This document shows, piece after piece, positions 51,282 through 59,525 of a stretch of 64,000 nucleotides of DNA. The DNA comes from Anaerolineales bacterium (GTDB taxonomy: Bacteria; Chloroflexota; Anaerolineae; 4572-78; J111): NCBI GenBank assembly GCA_020634935.1, contig JACKAT010000012.1, forward strand, positions 1-64,000, in the 5' to 3' direction. Made by a program: the position numbers and the translations under genes. Each line of letters opens with the position of its first letter. The stretch's first letter is position 1. Under the pieces are notes generated by a model. It saw nothing but the letters and a program-made list of their open reading frames with translations. It made no database searches and was not told the origin of the DNA.

Positions 51282-52682
51282 CTAATAACTACCTCGCCGC
51301 TCGATAACCGCCCGCACGGTTCGCCAGAGAATTTGGATGTCGAGCCAGAGGGAGTAATTTTTAATGTAGTATAAGTCATCGGCGGTGTTAAGATGCATGG
51401 GCTTATCGGCCCGGCCGTTGACCTGCCACCAACCGGTTAGCCCTTGGGGTACTTCGAAGCGTTTGCGCTGCCAGGGTTCGTATTTGTCGACCAGCCAGGG
51501 CAGTTCGGGACGTGGGCCAACCAGGCTCATGTCTCCTCTGAGGATATTAATAAATTGAGGCAGTTCATCGAGGCTGGTTTTACGTAGAAAATGACCAAAT
51601 TTGGTCACGCGCGGGTCATCATAAAATTTATGGAGCGGCTGGCCATCGATGACTTTGTAAGAGATGTCATCCTCGACCATATCAGGATCGTGGTACATCG
51701 TGCGAAATTTTAGGATTCTGAATAGTCGGCCATTCTCGCCGACGCGCAGTTGGCTAAAAATAATGGGGCCCGGGGAATCGAACTTGATCGCAATCGCAAT
51801 CAGTCCAATGAACGGCAGGGACAAAACCAGGCCAACTGAACCAACCATCAGATCGAACCCGCGTTTGATGGCGCGCTGGAGCGGATCGAGCGCCGGTTCG
51901 CGCAATGTGACCATATGGATATCGCCCAAATCTTCAACCGCCGATCGTAGAAAAACCAGATCGAAAAAGTCAGGCACAACGCGGACATTGACCTTTAGAT
52001 GCTGCAACCCGACGACAACGTTGGCCAGTTTGGTGTGGGCGTAACGAGGTAAGGCAAAGATAACTTCATTAATATGGTGGGTATTGACCACCTCCACCGT
52101 TTGCTGAACCTGGCCAAAATTGGGATAACCCAACGTATCAACATTGAGATTATCATCGATAAAACCGATAAGACGGAGGCCCGTCCAGCGATTCTTAATG
52201 ACCATGTGGGCCACACTCCGGCCCACTTTCCCGGCTCCCACGATGAGGACACGCCGGGCGCCATATCGCCTATCGCCAAAGAATCGCAGGAAAAGACGAA
52301 ACAGAAGCCGGTAGCCTATCAACGCCAGCAGGCTGATCAGAAAAAAAGTCACCATTTGAAGGCGGGATGTATCGCGATAGGTGAAGTAGAGGCAGCCCGC
52401 AGCGGCCAGCCAGGTAGCTACATGGGCCAAGATGAGCCGCTGCAACTCGTCTAAAAGCCGCAAGTTTTTATGCAGATTATAGACGTCCATTAAAAAAAAG
52501 CCGCCACCCCAAATGACCAGCCCCATCGCGTAAATAGGCCAGGTCAGCCATACATTTTCGATAGGCATCGGCCGGCCAAAGCTAAGTTGAGGCCGCAGCC
52601 AACTGGCCATAAACAGGGCGAGGGCAATGATTGTGAGGTCACCCAGAAATAAGGCTGCCCGGATGCTAACTCGCCTGAACAT
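51282..52682 (-). CDS. Undecaprenyl-phosphate sugar phosphotransferase (WbaP-like)
   Basis: About 466 residues from ATG 52682 with GGGAGC upstream; a longer in-frame start was rejected. Four to five N-terminal membrane helices, a CoA-binding-like domain (VLIVGAGKVGRSVAHMVI) and a C-terminal bacterial sugar transferase domain (KRGFDLMVGSVGLVLSLPFI, KFRTMYHDPD, RKTSLDELPQFINILRGDMS, GPRPELP, GLTGWWQVNGR). Starts polysaccharide or glycan synthesis by moving sugar-1-phosphate to undecaprenyl phosphate. No other glycan-assembly genes adjoin it. Confidence 0.92.
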   Translation of the reverse strand: MFRRVSIRAALFLGDLTIIALALFMASWLRPQLSFGRPMPIENVWLTWPIYAMGLVIWGGGFFLMDVYNLHKNLRLLDELQRLILAHVATWLAAAGCLYFTYRDTSRLQMVTFFLISLLALIGYRLLFRLFLRFFGDRRYGARRVLIVGAGKVGRSVAHMVIKNRWTGLRLIGFIDDNLNVDTLGYPNFGQVQQTVEVVNTHHINEVIFALPRYAHTKLANVVVGLQHLKVNVRVVPDFFDLVFLRSAVEDLGDIHMVTLREPALDPLQRAIKRGFDLMVGSVGLVLSLPFIGLIAIAIKFDSPGPIIFSQLRVGENGRLFRILKFRTMYHDPDMVEDDISYKVIDGQPLHKFYDDPRVTKFGHFLRKTSLDELPQFINILRGDMSLVGPRPELPWLVDKYEPWQRKRFEVPQGLTGWWQVNGRADKPMHLNTADDLYYIKNYSLWLDIQILWRTVRAVIERRGSY

Positions 52683-52898
52683 AGTTAAGCTCCCTGGTGA
52701 GAAGACAGACAAACTGACTGTATTATACTCACCTACTTTAGTTGACAGCAAATTAAGTTAGCAGAGAAAGAAGAAAGACGAGTTAACGGTGAACTGAGGA
52801 ATTCTAGGCCCGTAAGAAGGGGGGATAAAAATTAAGCCCTACACCTTTGTAGTTGCTTTTCTTAATTTTTTGGGAGAAGAGGATTACTTTATAATAGG

Positions 52899-53354
52899 TC
52901 AGTTAGCCGTTACAAAACCTTTTTTAGAGCCGGCAGATTGCCGATTTTGCAGCCAACCATCGATGGACAAAGCGCCGGAGCCGGCTAACACCAGCGCCAC
53001 ATTGGCCGCCAGCAGGGTCAAGACAAATTCATAGCCCCCATTGCCTACGGAGAAGCCATTGGCCAGGTGAACGGTTAGCATGGCCACCGCCATATCGATA
53101 GCTAACGGGATGGCTATCCAGCGACTAAAGATGCCTAGGATTAGGGCTACACCACCAAAGAACTCAAGCAAAGTAACCACAATAGCGGCCACCAGCGGCA
53201 GCGGAATACCTAAGCTGCCAAAAAAGCCAGCGACGCCGTCGAAGCCCATTAAAAACAGTTTCTGGTAACCGTGAACCAGAAAAACAATACCAACAATAAT
53301 CCGCAGAAAGGCCAGTCCCCATTCCGGTGACAAGGGCAATACATTTGATTTCAA
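52899..53354 (-). CDS. DoxX family membrane protein
   Basis: 151 residues with four membrane helices: LAFLRIIVGIVFLVHGYQKL, VVTLLEFFGGVALILGIF, IPLAIDMAVAMLTV and FVLTLLAANVALVL. The DoxX pattern (GYQKL, GIFSRW) is clear. Family members include subunits of quinol or thiosulfate-oxidising and oxidoreductase complexes, and the general role is not known. AGGAGG ribosome site. Confidence 0.85.
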   Translation of the reverse strand: MKSNVLPLSPEWGLAFLRIIVGIVFLVHGYQKLFLMGFDGVAGFFGSLGIPLPLVAAIVVTLLEFFGGVALILGIFSRWIAIPLAIDMAVAMLTVHLANGFSVGNGGYEFVLTLLAANVALVLAGSGALSIDGWLQNRQSAGSKKGFVTAN

Positions 53355-53654
53355 GATGAAACCCTCCTTTTAAGTAAAGAAATAGTTATGAATAAGATTA
53401 TCTTACGTATTGTCAGTTTAATAAGGAGGTGTCCCTCTGAGTGTCCTTGTGAGTGTCCGTTATCAAAAGGATTGCCCTATTTTTACCTGACTGAGTTGTT
53501 TTTCTACCGACTATTACGGTAAAATAGATTGAAGCCGTTCTATATCCTAAGCTTTGGTAGCCCGCCACGAATATTTTTAGGCTGCTTCACAAAAAATACC
53601 GCTGCTTGTCAACCTTCATTATCCCAAGACAAGCCTACCCAGTTAGGAGAGAAT
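53355..53654. other. Divergent promoter region, no gene
   Basis: 300 bases between doxX (minus) and the membrane-protein gene (plus). It contains GAGTGTCC direct repeats at 53435-53460. Translation upstream of the ATG at 53655 does not look like protein. Confidence 0.4.
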
Positions 53655-54746
53655 ATGACGACTACAACCGTACCCAAATTACGCCCCCTGACGATTCCCC
53701 GACTCCTCGATGAAGCGGTTCGTTTATATCGCAATAACTTTCTTAAATTTATCGGCATCATTGCCATCGTTCAAATTCCCCTCACGATCATTCAGATGGT
53801 TGTATCGCTGATGGCGTTCGGAGATTTTTTCGCCACGTTGGAGAGTGTTGGCGGGCCTGGTGGGGCCACTCCGGATGAAATCTTTGGGCCGAGCTATTTT
53901 ACCGGTATAGGGGCCAGTGGCTTGCTGGGCATCCTCGGTTTTATCTTAATTCAGGGTGTGGCCACCGCCGCCTTGACCCTGGCCATCGCTGGAAGTTACT
54001 TGGGGGAAGACATCGGTATTCTTGAGGCCTATCAACGCCTTGGCCGCTCGTGGCTGTCTTTAATTGGGGCCTTAATCTTGGCCGGGATTTTTGGGATTGC
54101 CTTATTTATCTGGTTCCTAATCCCTTGTGTTGGTTGGATTACGGGGTTGGGAATGTTGGCTTTTTATTGGGCCATCGTGGTTCCCCTCATTCCCCCGGTC
54201 ATCGTTCTTGAAAAACAGGCGGCGACCCAATCTATCAGACGCGCTTGGGATTTGGCTCGTCGGAAATTTTGGTGGGTTATCGGTTTCGTTCTGGCCCTGT
54301 TTATGTTCAATCAAATCATAGTGACCGCGCCTACGACGCTGGTCACGTTTATCAGCCAGCTCATTTTTGGCGATCCGCTGGCCCCTACCTCTGCCCAATT
54401 GACCATCCAAACTATCATTCAATCGATAACGACCCTGCTTTTTAGCCTGATTTATCTACCCCTCCAACTCACCGCGATCACCTTGATGTACTTCGACCTC
54501 CGCATCCAGACTGAAGGATTTGATATGGACGTCCTTTCGATGGGTTTTAAGGGGGAGCAAACCGACGTGGCTCAACTGGTGTCTCAAGCGCCGGGGGCCC
54601 AGCAGGGCAATTGGTTTACAATGAACGAAATGGGCTACTTTGTTTTGCTTGAGTTGGGCGCCGTCGCTCTCCTGATGGCGTTTTATTTTTTACTTATATT
54701 GATGGGCATTCTCTTTTTTGCGCTGATGGCCGCGAGTGGAAGCTAG
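53655..54746 (+). CDS. Membrane protein with glycerophosphodiesterase-type membrane domain
   Basis: 363 residues from ATG 53655 (AGGAGAG upstream); the open frame reaches further left but without protein-like sequence. Six hydrophobic segments, and the motif RLLDEAVRLYRNNFLKFIGI near the N-terminus, typical of the membrane domain found fused to GdpD or alone in Gram-positive and Chloroflexota proteins. No catalytic GdpD domain. It heads the DUF4129-DUF4350-MoxR run, 30 bp before the next gene. Confidence 0.75.
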   Translation: MTTTTVPKLRPLTIPRLLDEAVRLYRNNFLKFIGIIAIVQIPLTIIQMVVSLMAFGDFFATLESVGGPGGATPDEIFGPSYFTGIGASGLLGILGFILIQGVATAALTLAIAGSYLGEDIGILEAYQRLGRSWLSLIGALILAGIFGIALFIWFLIPCVGWITGLGMLAFYWAIVVPLIPPVIVLEKQAATQSIRRAWDLARRKFWWVIGFVLALFMFNQIIVTAPTTLVTFISQLIFGDPLAPTSAQLTIQTIIQSITTLLFSLIYLPLQLTAITLMYFDLRIQTEGFDMDVLSMGFKGEQTDVAQLVSQAPGAQQGNWFTMNEMGYFVLLELGAVALLMAFYFLLILMGILFFALMAASGS

Positions 54747-54776
54747 GTTTACGAGTTGATAAATCGTTATCATACT

Positions 54777-55787
54777 ATGAAACCCAAGTTACATTTCGTT
54801 TTCACCTTGAGTATAGCAATGCTGTTACTCTCAATAGTCGTTCGGAGTAACGAAGTCTGGGCTGCTGATCCTCCCTTACCGGTGGAGGAATATTGGTCGA
54901 AGCTCGCCGAAATCCACGATAAAGTCATGGGTTTGGAACCGGAGAACATGGAAAGTAATCAAATCCAACTGCAACAGTTAGCCGACGAGTGGCAGCAGAT
55001 CACGGTGGTGATCCTGGCCGACCAATCCACAATGGCCGTCGATCACAGCTATTTGGTCGCCCAACTGCGGGCGACACCGCCTGATTTGCCTCGATTAAGG
55101 GCTATTGTGGCGACTCTTCGCGCAACGGCTCATAACTGGTCCGCTACCCCGCACACGAATGAGGATCTTGCGGCGCTGACCCCGATTCTCGATCGGGCCG
55201 AATTTCAATGGCCGGTGGAACAACCCTCACTCTTTTGGCGATTAGTTAGTAGAGTCGTACGAGCCATCCTTAACTTTTTCGCCCGGTTCTTGCCCGAAAA
55301 TAGCGTTACATCTGTCCCCGACGGCGCGATCTCATTGAACGTTGAGTTGATAAGTTACCTCATCACCACCTTGAGCGTTATCGCCTTGTTGATCATCCTG
55401 ATTTATCTCTCGCGCAATATTATGGCCGAATTTGCCGGACAGGCCCAGTTGAACTTGGATCAGGGTAACGGTGATGAACTTCTCACCGCCGATAGCGCCT
55501 TAGAACGGGCGCGGACCTTATCGTCCAGCGGCGACTATCGCACCGCCGTGCGTTATCTTTATCTCTCATCGCTCTTATTATTGGACGAGCGCGGTTTATT
55601 ACGATACGACCGTTCCCGCACCAATCGGGAATATCTGCGCAACGTCGCGCATTCACCGCAATTAGCCGGAATTCTACGCGAGGTCATCGAGATTTTTGAT
55701 CGGGTATGGTACGGCTTCCAAGAACTCGATGAAACCACCTATAGCCGCTACGAAGCCCGCGTGGCCGAGTTACGCAAACAAAAATGA
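54777..55787 (+). CDS. DUF4129 envelope protein
   Basis: About 336 residues from ATG 54777. Signal or anchor helix (about 5-28), an extracellular helical part, a second membrane helix (about 195-218) and a C-terminal cytoplasmic DUF4129 domain (ALERARTLSSSGDYRTAVRY, LLRYDRSRTNREYLRNVA, FDRVWYGFQELDETTYSRYE). DUF4129 proteins cluster with MoxR and DUF58; their role in envelope assembly is only partly understood. Overlaps the next gene by 4 bp. Confidence 0.82.
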   Translation: MKPKLHFVFTLSIAMLLLSIVVRSNEVWAADPPLPVEEYWSKLAEIHDKVMGLEPENMESNQIQLQQLADEWQQITVVILADQSTMAVDHSYLVAQLRATPPDLPRLRAIVATLRATAHNWSATPHTNEDLAALTPILDRAEFQWPVEQPSLFWRLVSRVVRAILNFFARFLPENSVTSVPDGAISLNVELISYLITTLSVIALLIILIYLSRNIMAEFAGQAQLNLDQGNGDELLTADSALERARTLSSSGDYRTAVRYLYLSSLLLLDERGLLRYDRSRTNREYLRNVAHSPQLAGILREVIEIFDRVWYGFQELDETTYSRYEARVAELRKQK

Positions 55788-56932
55788 TCAAATTATCACG
55801 CGACACCTGGTTAGCGATTGGGCTGCTGGCCTCCCTACTGGTCATCACCGCTATTGCGGCCAGCCAGAGTAACCAGCAAGAGGATGTCCCGCCGCTGGCC
55901 ACCTTTTCCTCAACCCCGAATGGAGGGAAAGCGCTGAAGTTGTGGCTGGAGTCTCTCGATTACCCTTTACCTGAAGTCGCCGTTGCCGAATTTTTGCCAC
56001 CGGAAGAGACCGACCTCATCTTTATGCTGGAACCGTTGGCCGGGATCGCTGATGATGAGTGGGAGGTGCTCGATGCTTGGGTTGAGGAGGGCGGGACATT
56101 GGCTGTTGTCGGCGATGAGTTGGGGGCCGCGTTCGCCTTTCGGCACTATAATTTCAACCTCACTTACATCGATCCCCCCCCCACCACGTTGGTGGCCCAA
56201 ACGCCTCTGTGGCATTCGCCGCCTATGGAACCAGCCGACGTTCGCCCCGAGGCATTTTTCCAAACCAACCGGCGCGATTTTGTCACGTACATCGCCGTGG
56301 AGGAGAAACCGGTTATCGTCTCCTTTGCCCAGGGCGACGGGCAGGTGGTGCTGAGCGCCGCCCCCTTTCCCTTCTCGAATGCCGGGTTAAAGGCGGCGGG
56401 TAACCCGGCCCTGGTGCTGAACGTGGTCAGTGCGGCCCAGGCGACCGGAGGCATCTGGTTCGATGAGTGGCACCACGGCTTGCGGGCTGGACAAACCGAT
56501 CTGCTTGGCCCCTGGAATGGCCTACGCTATACCGCGGTTGGGCGAGCTTTGCTGTTTATCGCCACGGTTATCTTTATCGGCTTGGTTTTACGGGGGCGTC
56601 GATTTGGCCGCCCGGTGCCGTTGGCTAAAGAGTTGGCTCGCCGCGCCCCGCTGGAATACATCACCGCGATTGCCAATCTGGGACGACGGGCCGAGCATCG
56701 CGCTGCTACCCTGGAGCATTATCGCAACCGGCTTAAACGGGAATTGGGTCGCCGTTACCGGCTCAATCCCACCTTACCCGACGACGAATATCTGGCCCAA
56801 CTGGCCCGTTTTAATCCCTCCATCGACATTGAAGCGCTGAACAAGCTGTTGACCCAACTACGCCAGCCCCAAGTTAGTGAAGGGGAACTGGTGCAACTGG
56901 CGGCAAATGTAACCACCTGGTTAAAGGAGTAA
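55784..56932 (+). CDS. DUF4350 membrane protein
   Basis: 382 residues. N-terminal helix (about 8-26), an extracellular alpha/beta domain resembling DUF4350/GATase-like folds (FSSTPNGGKALKLWLESLDY; DAWVEEGGTLAVVGDE; GIWFDEWHHGL), a second helix (about 250-268) and a cytoplasmic helical tail. The ATG overlaps the DUF4129 stop. Always seen next to MoxR/DUF58 sets; biochemical role unknown. Confidence 0.8.
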   Translation: MIKLSRDTWLAIGLLASLLVITAIAASQSNQQEDVPPLATFSSTPNGGKALKLWLESLDYPLPEVAVAEFLPPEETDLIFMLEPLAGIADDEWEVLDAWVEEGGTLAVVGDELGAAFAFRHYNFNLTYIDPPPTTLVAQTPLWHSPPMEPADVRPEAFFQTNRRDFVTYIAVEEKPVIVSFAQGDGQVVLSAAPFPFSNAGLKAAGNPALVLNVVSAAQATGGIWFDEWHHGLRAGQTDLLGPWNGLRYTAVGRALLFIATVIFIGLVLRGRRFGRPVPLAKELARRAPLEYITAIANLGRRAEHRAATLEHYRNRLKRELGRRYRLNPTLPDDEYLAQLARFNPSIDIEALNKLLTQLRQPQVSEGELVQLAANVTTWLKE

Positions 56933-56936
56933 TGGC

Positions 56937-57893
56937 ATGTCAATTAGTGATTTACTGATCCTATCGCAACGTCTGCGGAAAGAAGCCGACAAAGTTTTGG
57001 TGGGGCTGGAAGACCCGTTTGAACTGTTGGTCGTGGCCCTGCTGACCGGGGGGCACGTCCTGCTGGAAGGCGTACCCGGTACGGCCAAAACCTTGATGGC
57101 CAAAACCGTCGCTCATCTCGTTCAGGCCGACTTTAGTCGAGTCCAATTCACGCCCGATCTAATGCCCTCGGACATTTTAGGTACCAGCGTGTTTGATATG
57201 ACCACCGGCCAATTCAATCTCAAAAAAGGGCCGATCTTTACCCAAATCCTGTTGGCCGATGAGATCAATCGCGCCCCGGCCAAAACCCAATCGGCCCTGC
57301 TGGAAACTATGGAAGAGCGACAGGTGACGCTGGATGGCGAGCGACACTTACTCGCGCCGCCATTTATGGTCATCGCCACCCAAAATCCCATTGAATATGA
57401 AGGCACTTACCCGCTGCCCGAAGCCCAACTTGACCGATTTTTGTTTAAGATTTTGGTCCCGTACGCCTCCACCGATACGGAAGTGGAAATTTTACGGCGC
57501 TACCACAACGGTTTTGATGCGCGTAATATCAGCAACAGCGGCCTCCAGCCGATCTTGACCAGCACGGCTATCGCCAAAGTACAAGCTCTGATCCAACAGG
57601 TGATTGTTGAGGAGGGCATCCTGACCTACATCGCCCAAGTGGCTGCGGCCAGCCGCCAATCGCCGGACCTCACCTTGGGGGCCAGCACCCGGGCCGCGAC
57701 GCATACCCTGCTGGCCTCGAAAACCTTTGCCGCCCTGCAAGGCCGCGATTTCGTTACGCCCGATGACGTCAAGTTTGTTACGCCGCCGATCTACCGGCAT
57801 CGCATTCTCCTCCGCCCGGAAGCCGAGATCGAAGGGTTAGATGCCGACGCCGTCATTCAACGGCTATTGGGCCAGGTCGAGGTGCCACGGTAG
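56937..57893 (+). CDS. MoxR-type AAA+ ATPase
   Basis: 318 residues. Walker A EGVPGTAKT (45-52), Walker B ILLADEINRAPAKTQSALLE, sensor I region FMVIATQNPIEYEGTYPLPE, and sensor II-like LGASTRA. MoxR proteins act as chaperone-like ATPases that mature or assemble partner proteins, usually with DUF58 or VWA proteins; the DUF58 partner is encoded 1.6 kb downstream, separated by repeats. GGAG ribosome site, 4 bp after DUF4350. Confidence 0.92.
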   Translation: MSISDLLILSQRLRKEADKVLVGLEDPFELLVVALLTGGHVLLEGVPGTAKTLMAKTVAHLVQADFSRVQFTPDLMPSDILGTSVFDMTTGQFNLKKGPIFTQILLADEINRAPAKTQSALLETMEERQVTLDGERHLLAPPFMVIATQNPIEYEGTYPLPEAQLDRFLFKILVPYASTDTEVEILRRYHNGFDARNISNSGLQPILTSTAIAKVQALIQQVIVEEGILTYIAQVAAASRQSPDLTLGASTRAATHTLLASKTFAALQGRDFVTPDDVKFVTPPIYRHRILLRPEAEIEGLDADAVIQRLLGQVEVPR

Positions 57894-57941
57894 TAGGTTA
57901 TTAGCGATCTATTTTTAATTATCCATTTCTTTCGAGGAAAT

Positions 57942-58520
57942 ATGTCAAAAGGAACAAAAATTGCTTTAGGTATCGTGGCCGGGTTGGTGTTACTGTGCAT
58001 TTGTGTGGGCATCGGTGGCTTTATGGGCCTTTATTATGTGGGCAATCAGGTCACCCAATCCGTGGCCGACAACCCGGAGGATGTGGCTGTGATCGCCGAT
58101 GGCATCGCTGATTACGACCTGCCGCCTGGCTATTCCGAAGCCTTTGGGATGAGCCTATTGGGTTTTGATATGGTCGCCTTGACCGGTGCCGATGATCGAC
58201 AGATGATCATGCTGATGCAGTTTCCTCAAGCCTTGGGGCTTGACCAACCCGCGATGGAACAACAAATGCAAGAGTCGATGCAGCAGCAGACGGGACGGCG
58301 AAATCTTGATCTTGAGGTAGTGGACGAAGTCACCACCATCATTCGGGATGAGACCGTCACCTTAACCGTCCGAGAAGGCATCGACGAGTCCGGTGAGGGG
58401 CTGCGACAGCTCACCGGTATATTTCCCGGTAAAGGCGGCGCCGTGCTGCTGATGGTTATGGGGCCGCTGCAAAACTGGGATCAAGCCGGGGTGGATGCCT
58501 TTATTGCTTCCATCCGTTAA
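57942..58520 (+). CDS. Membrane-anchored protein of unknown function
   Basis: 192 residues. One N-terminal helix (about 7-34, with Gly and Cys) and an extracellular domain with Gln/Met-rich helix (PAMEQQMQESMQQQTG), beta-strands (TLTVREGIDESGEGLRQLTG) and a final FIASIR. No family recognised. 48 bp after moxR, so probably the end of this operon segment. Confidence 0.6.
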   Translation: MSKGTKIALGIVAGLVLLCICVGIGGFMGLYYVGNQVTQSVADNPEDVAVIADGIADYDLPPGYSEAFGMSLLGFDMVALTGADDRQMIMLMQFPQALGLDQPAMEQQMQESMQQQTGRRNLDLEVVDEVTTIIRDETVTLTVREGIDESGEGLRQLTGIFPGKGGAVLLMVMGPLQNWDQAGVDAFIASIR

Positions 58521-58547
58521 TGCCGTTTAGAAATAACTGCTCAGGCA

Positions 58548-58641
58548 TGTCATTTCGTAGCCGAAGGCGGAGAAATCCCTATAGAGTCTGCTTGCAAGCA
58601 TCGTTCTCAGGGATTTCTCGTCGTTCCTCCTCGAAATGACA
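58548..58641. mobile_element. Small inverted-repeat element (MITE/REP-like)
   Basis: Ends TGTCATTTCG...AGAAATCCCT and AGGGATTTCT...CGAAATGACA are perfect inverted copies over the two 10-base blocks on each side, about 94 bp in all, without coding sequence. The GTCATTTCG/GAAATGAC word is known from dispersed palindromic repeats in many bacteria. Confidence 0.65.
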
Positions 58642-58667
58642 TACCAACTGCGCAAGTCCTATTATAT

Positions 58668-58905
58668 ACGACCAGGAAAAAATGACTCACGACCAGGATA
58701 AAATCATATACGACCGGGAAAAAATGACTCACGACCACGAAAAAATCATATACGACCGGGGAAAAATGACTCACGACCGGAAAAAAATCATATACGACCA
58801 GGAAAAAATGACTCACGACCACGAAAAAATCATATACGACCGAAAAAAAATGACTCACGACCGCGAAAAAATCATGTACGACCAGGAAAAAATGACTCAC
58901 GACCT
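58668..58905. repeat. 42-bp minisatellite, about 5.7 units
   Basis: Units begin at 58668, 58710, 58752, 58794, 58836 and 58878, each made of two related 21-bp halves (ACGACC..GAAAAAATGACTC and ACGACC..GAAAAAATCATAT). The period is a multiple of three, so both strands stay open. Confidence 0.9.
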
Positions 58906-58954
58906 GGTTGGCATGACTTTTCCCCTGGTATTGAGTGATTTGAGAGGGGGATGA
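58682..58954 (+). CDS. Possible repeat peptide encoded by the minisatellite
   Basis: 90 codons starting at an ATG with CCAGGA upstream, encoding a 14-residue repeat YDxxKMTHDxxKII and ending in a short unique tail (LVGMTFPLVLSDLRGG). Highly charged and likely helical. The minus strand is also open and would give a hydrophobic VVSHFFxVVYDFF repeat, so either frame may be an accident of the 42-bp period. Low confidence that it is a gene. Confidence 0.25.
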   Translation: MTHDQDKIIYDREKMTHDHEKIIYDRGKMTHDRKKIIYDQEKMTHDHEKIIYDRKKMTHDREKIMYDQEKMTHDLVGMTFPLVLSDLRGG

Positions 58955-59069
58955 TCGTATTGGCCAAGGCAACCAGCCATTATCTTACCGGCTCGATGCC
59001 CCCCATGCGGTCGTCGATTATAGTCTAAGCGACGGGCTGATAAGCCAGCGCGTAGATGCAGCGGATAAC

Positions 59070-59317
59070 CAGACATGACCGGTTTTCAAACGAGCCGTCA
59101 TCCGGCTCAATGGCCCGAATTACCCTGATTTTTCTTTGAAAAGTGTAGGGGGGCAAATTGATGTTGCCCCGATAAAACAACAGCGGATTGTGGAAATAAA
59201 CGGATAAGATAAGCAAAATCCGCTCCTTTCGTCAATGTGTTGTTGTCCATTTTTGGCCATATGTCGTTGATTACTACAATGTTTCTTTGAAAAGTACTCC
59301 AAAACCGGTCATGTCTG
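59070..59317. mobile_element. 248-bp element with 17-bp perfect terminal inverted repeats
   Basis: CAGACATGACCGGTTTT at 59070 and AAAACCGGTCATGTCTG at 59301 are perfect inverted copies. Each is accompanied by TTTCTTTGAAAAGT (59131 and 59282). No transposase gene inside. Looks like a MITE; target-site duplications were not evident. Confidence 0.6.
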
Positions 59318-59410
59318 AAGGATAGCAACTTGGGTTAGTAATAAAAGCTTGTTCAAAACAGGGATAGCCCCCCGCCGGAGTGTTGGTGCGAGGTTAGAAC
59401 CACGGATTGA

Positions 59411-59454
59411 CCGAAATACGCGGATTTTCTCTCGTCTTTATCCGCGTATTTCGG
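59411..59454. repeat. Hairpin upstream of DUF58 gene
   Basis: CCGAAATACGCGGA and TCCGCGTATTTCGG, perfect 14-bp arms, 16-base loop. Likely another dispersed palindrome. The DUF58 start is downstream of it. Confidence 0.6.
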
Positions 59455-59525
59455 CCCATCGGCGGTTCTTCACGCTTAGGTCGCTCAACCACATTCAACG
59501 GGGAGACTACCAAAACAGGAAATCT

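Noticed and set aside
58607..58972. Minus-strand hydrophobic VVSHFF repeat protein as a real gene
   Set aside because: It arises from the 42-bp repeat being a multiple of three; no ribosome site was found and part of it covers the inverted-repeat element.
59349..59525. N-terminal extension of the DUF58 protein
   Set aside because: The extension covers a palindromic repeat and is Arg-rich; the ATG at 59526 has a ribosome site and starts the family's first helix.
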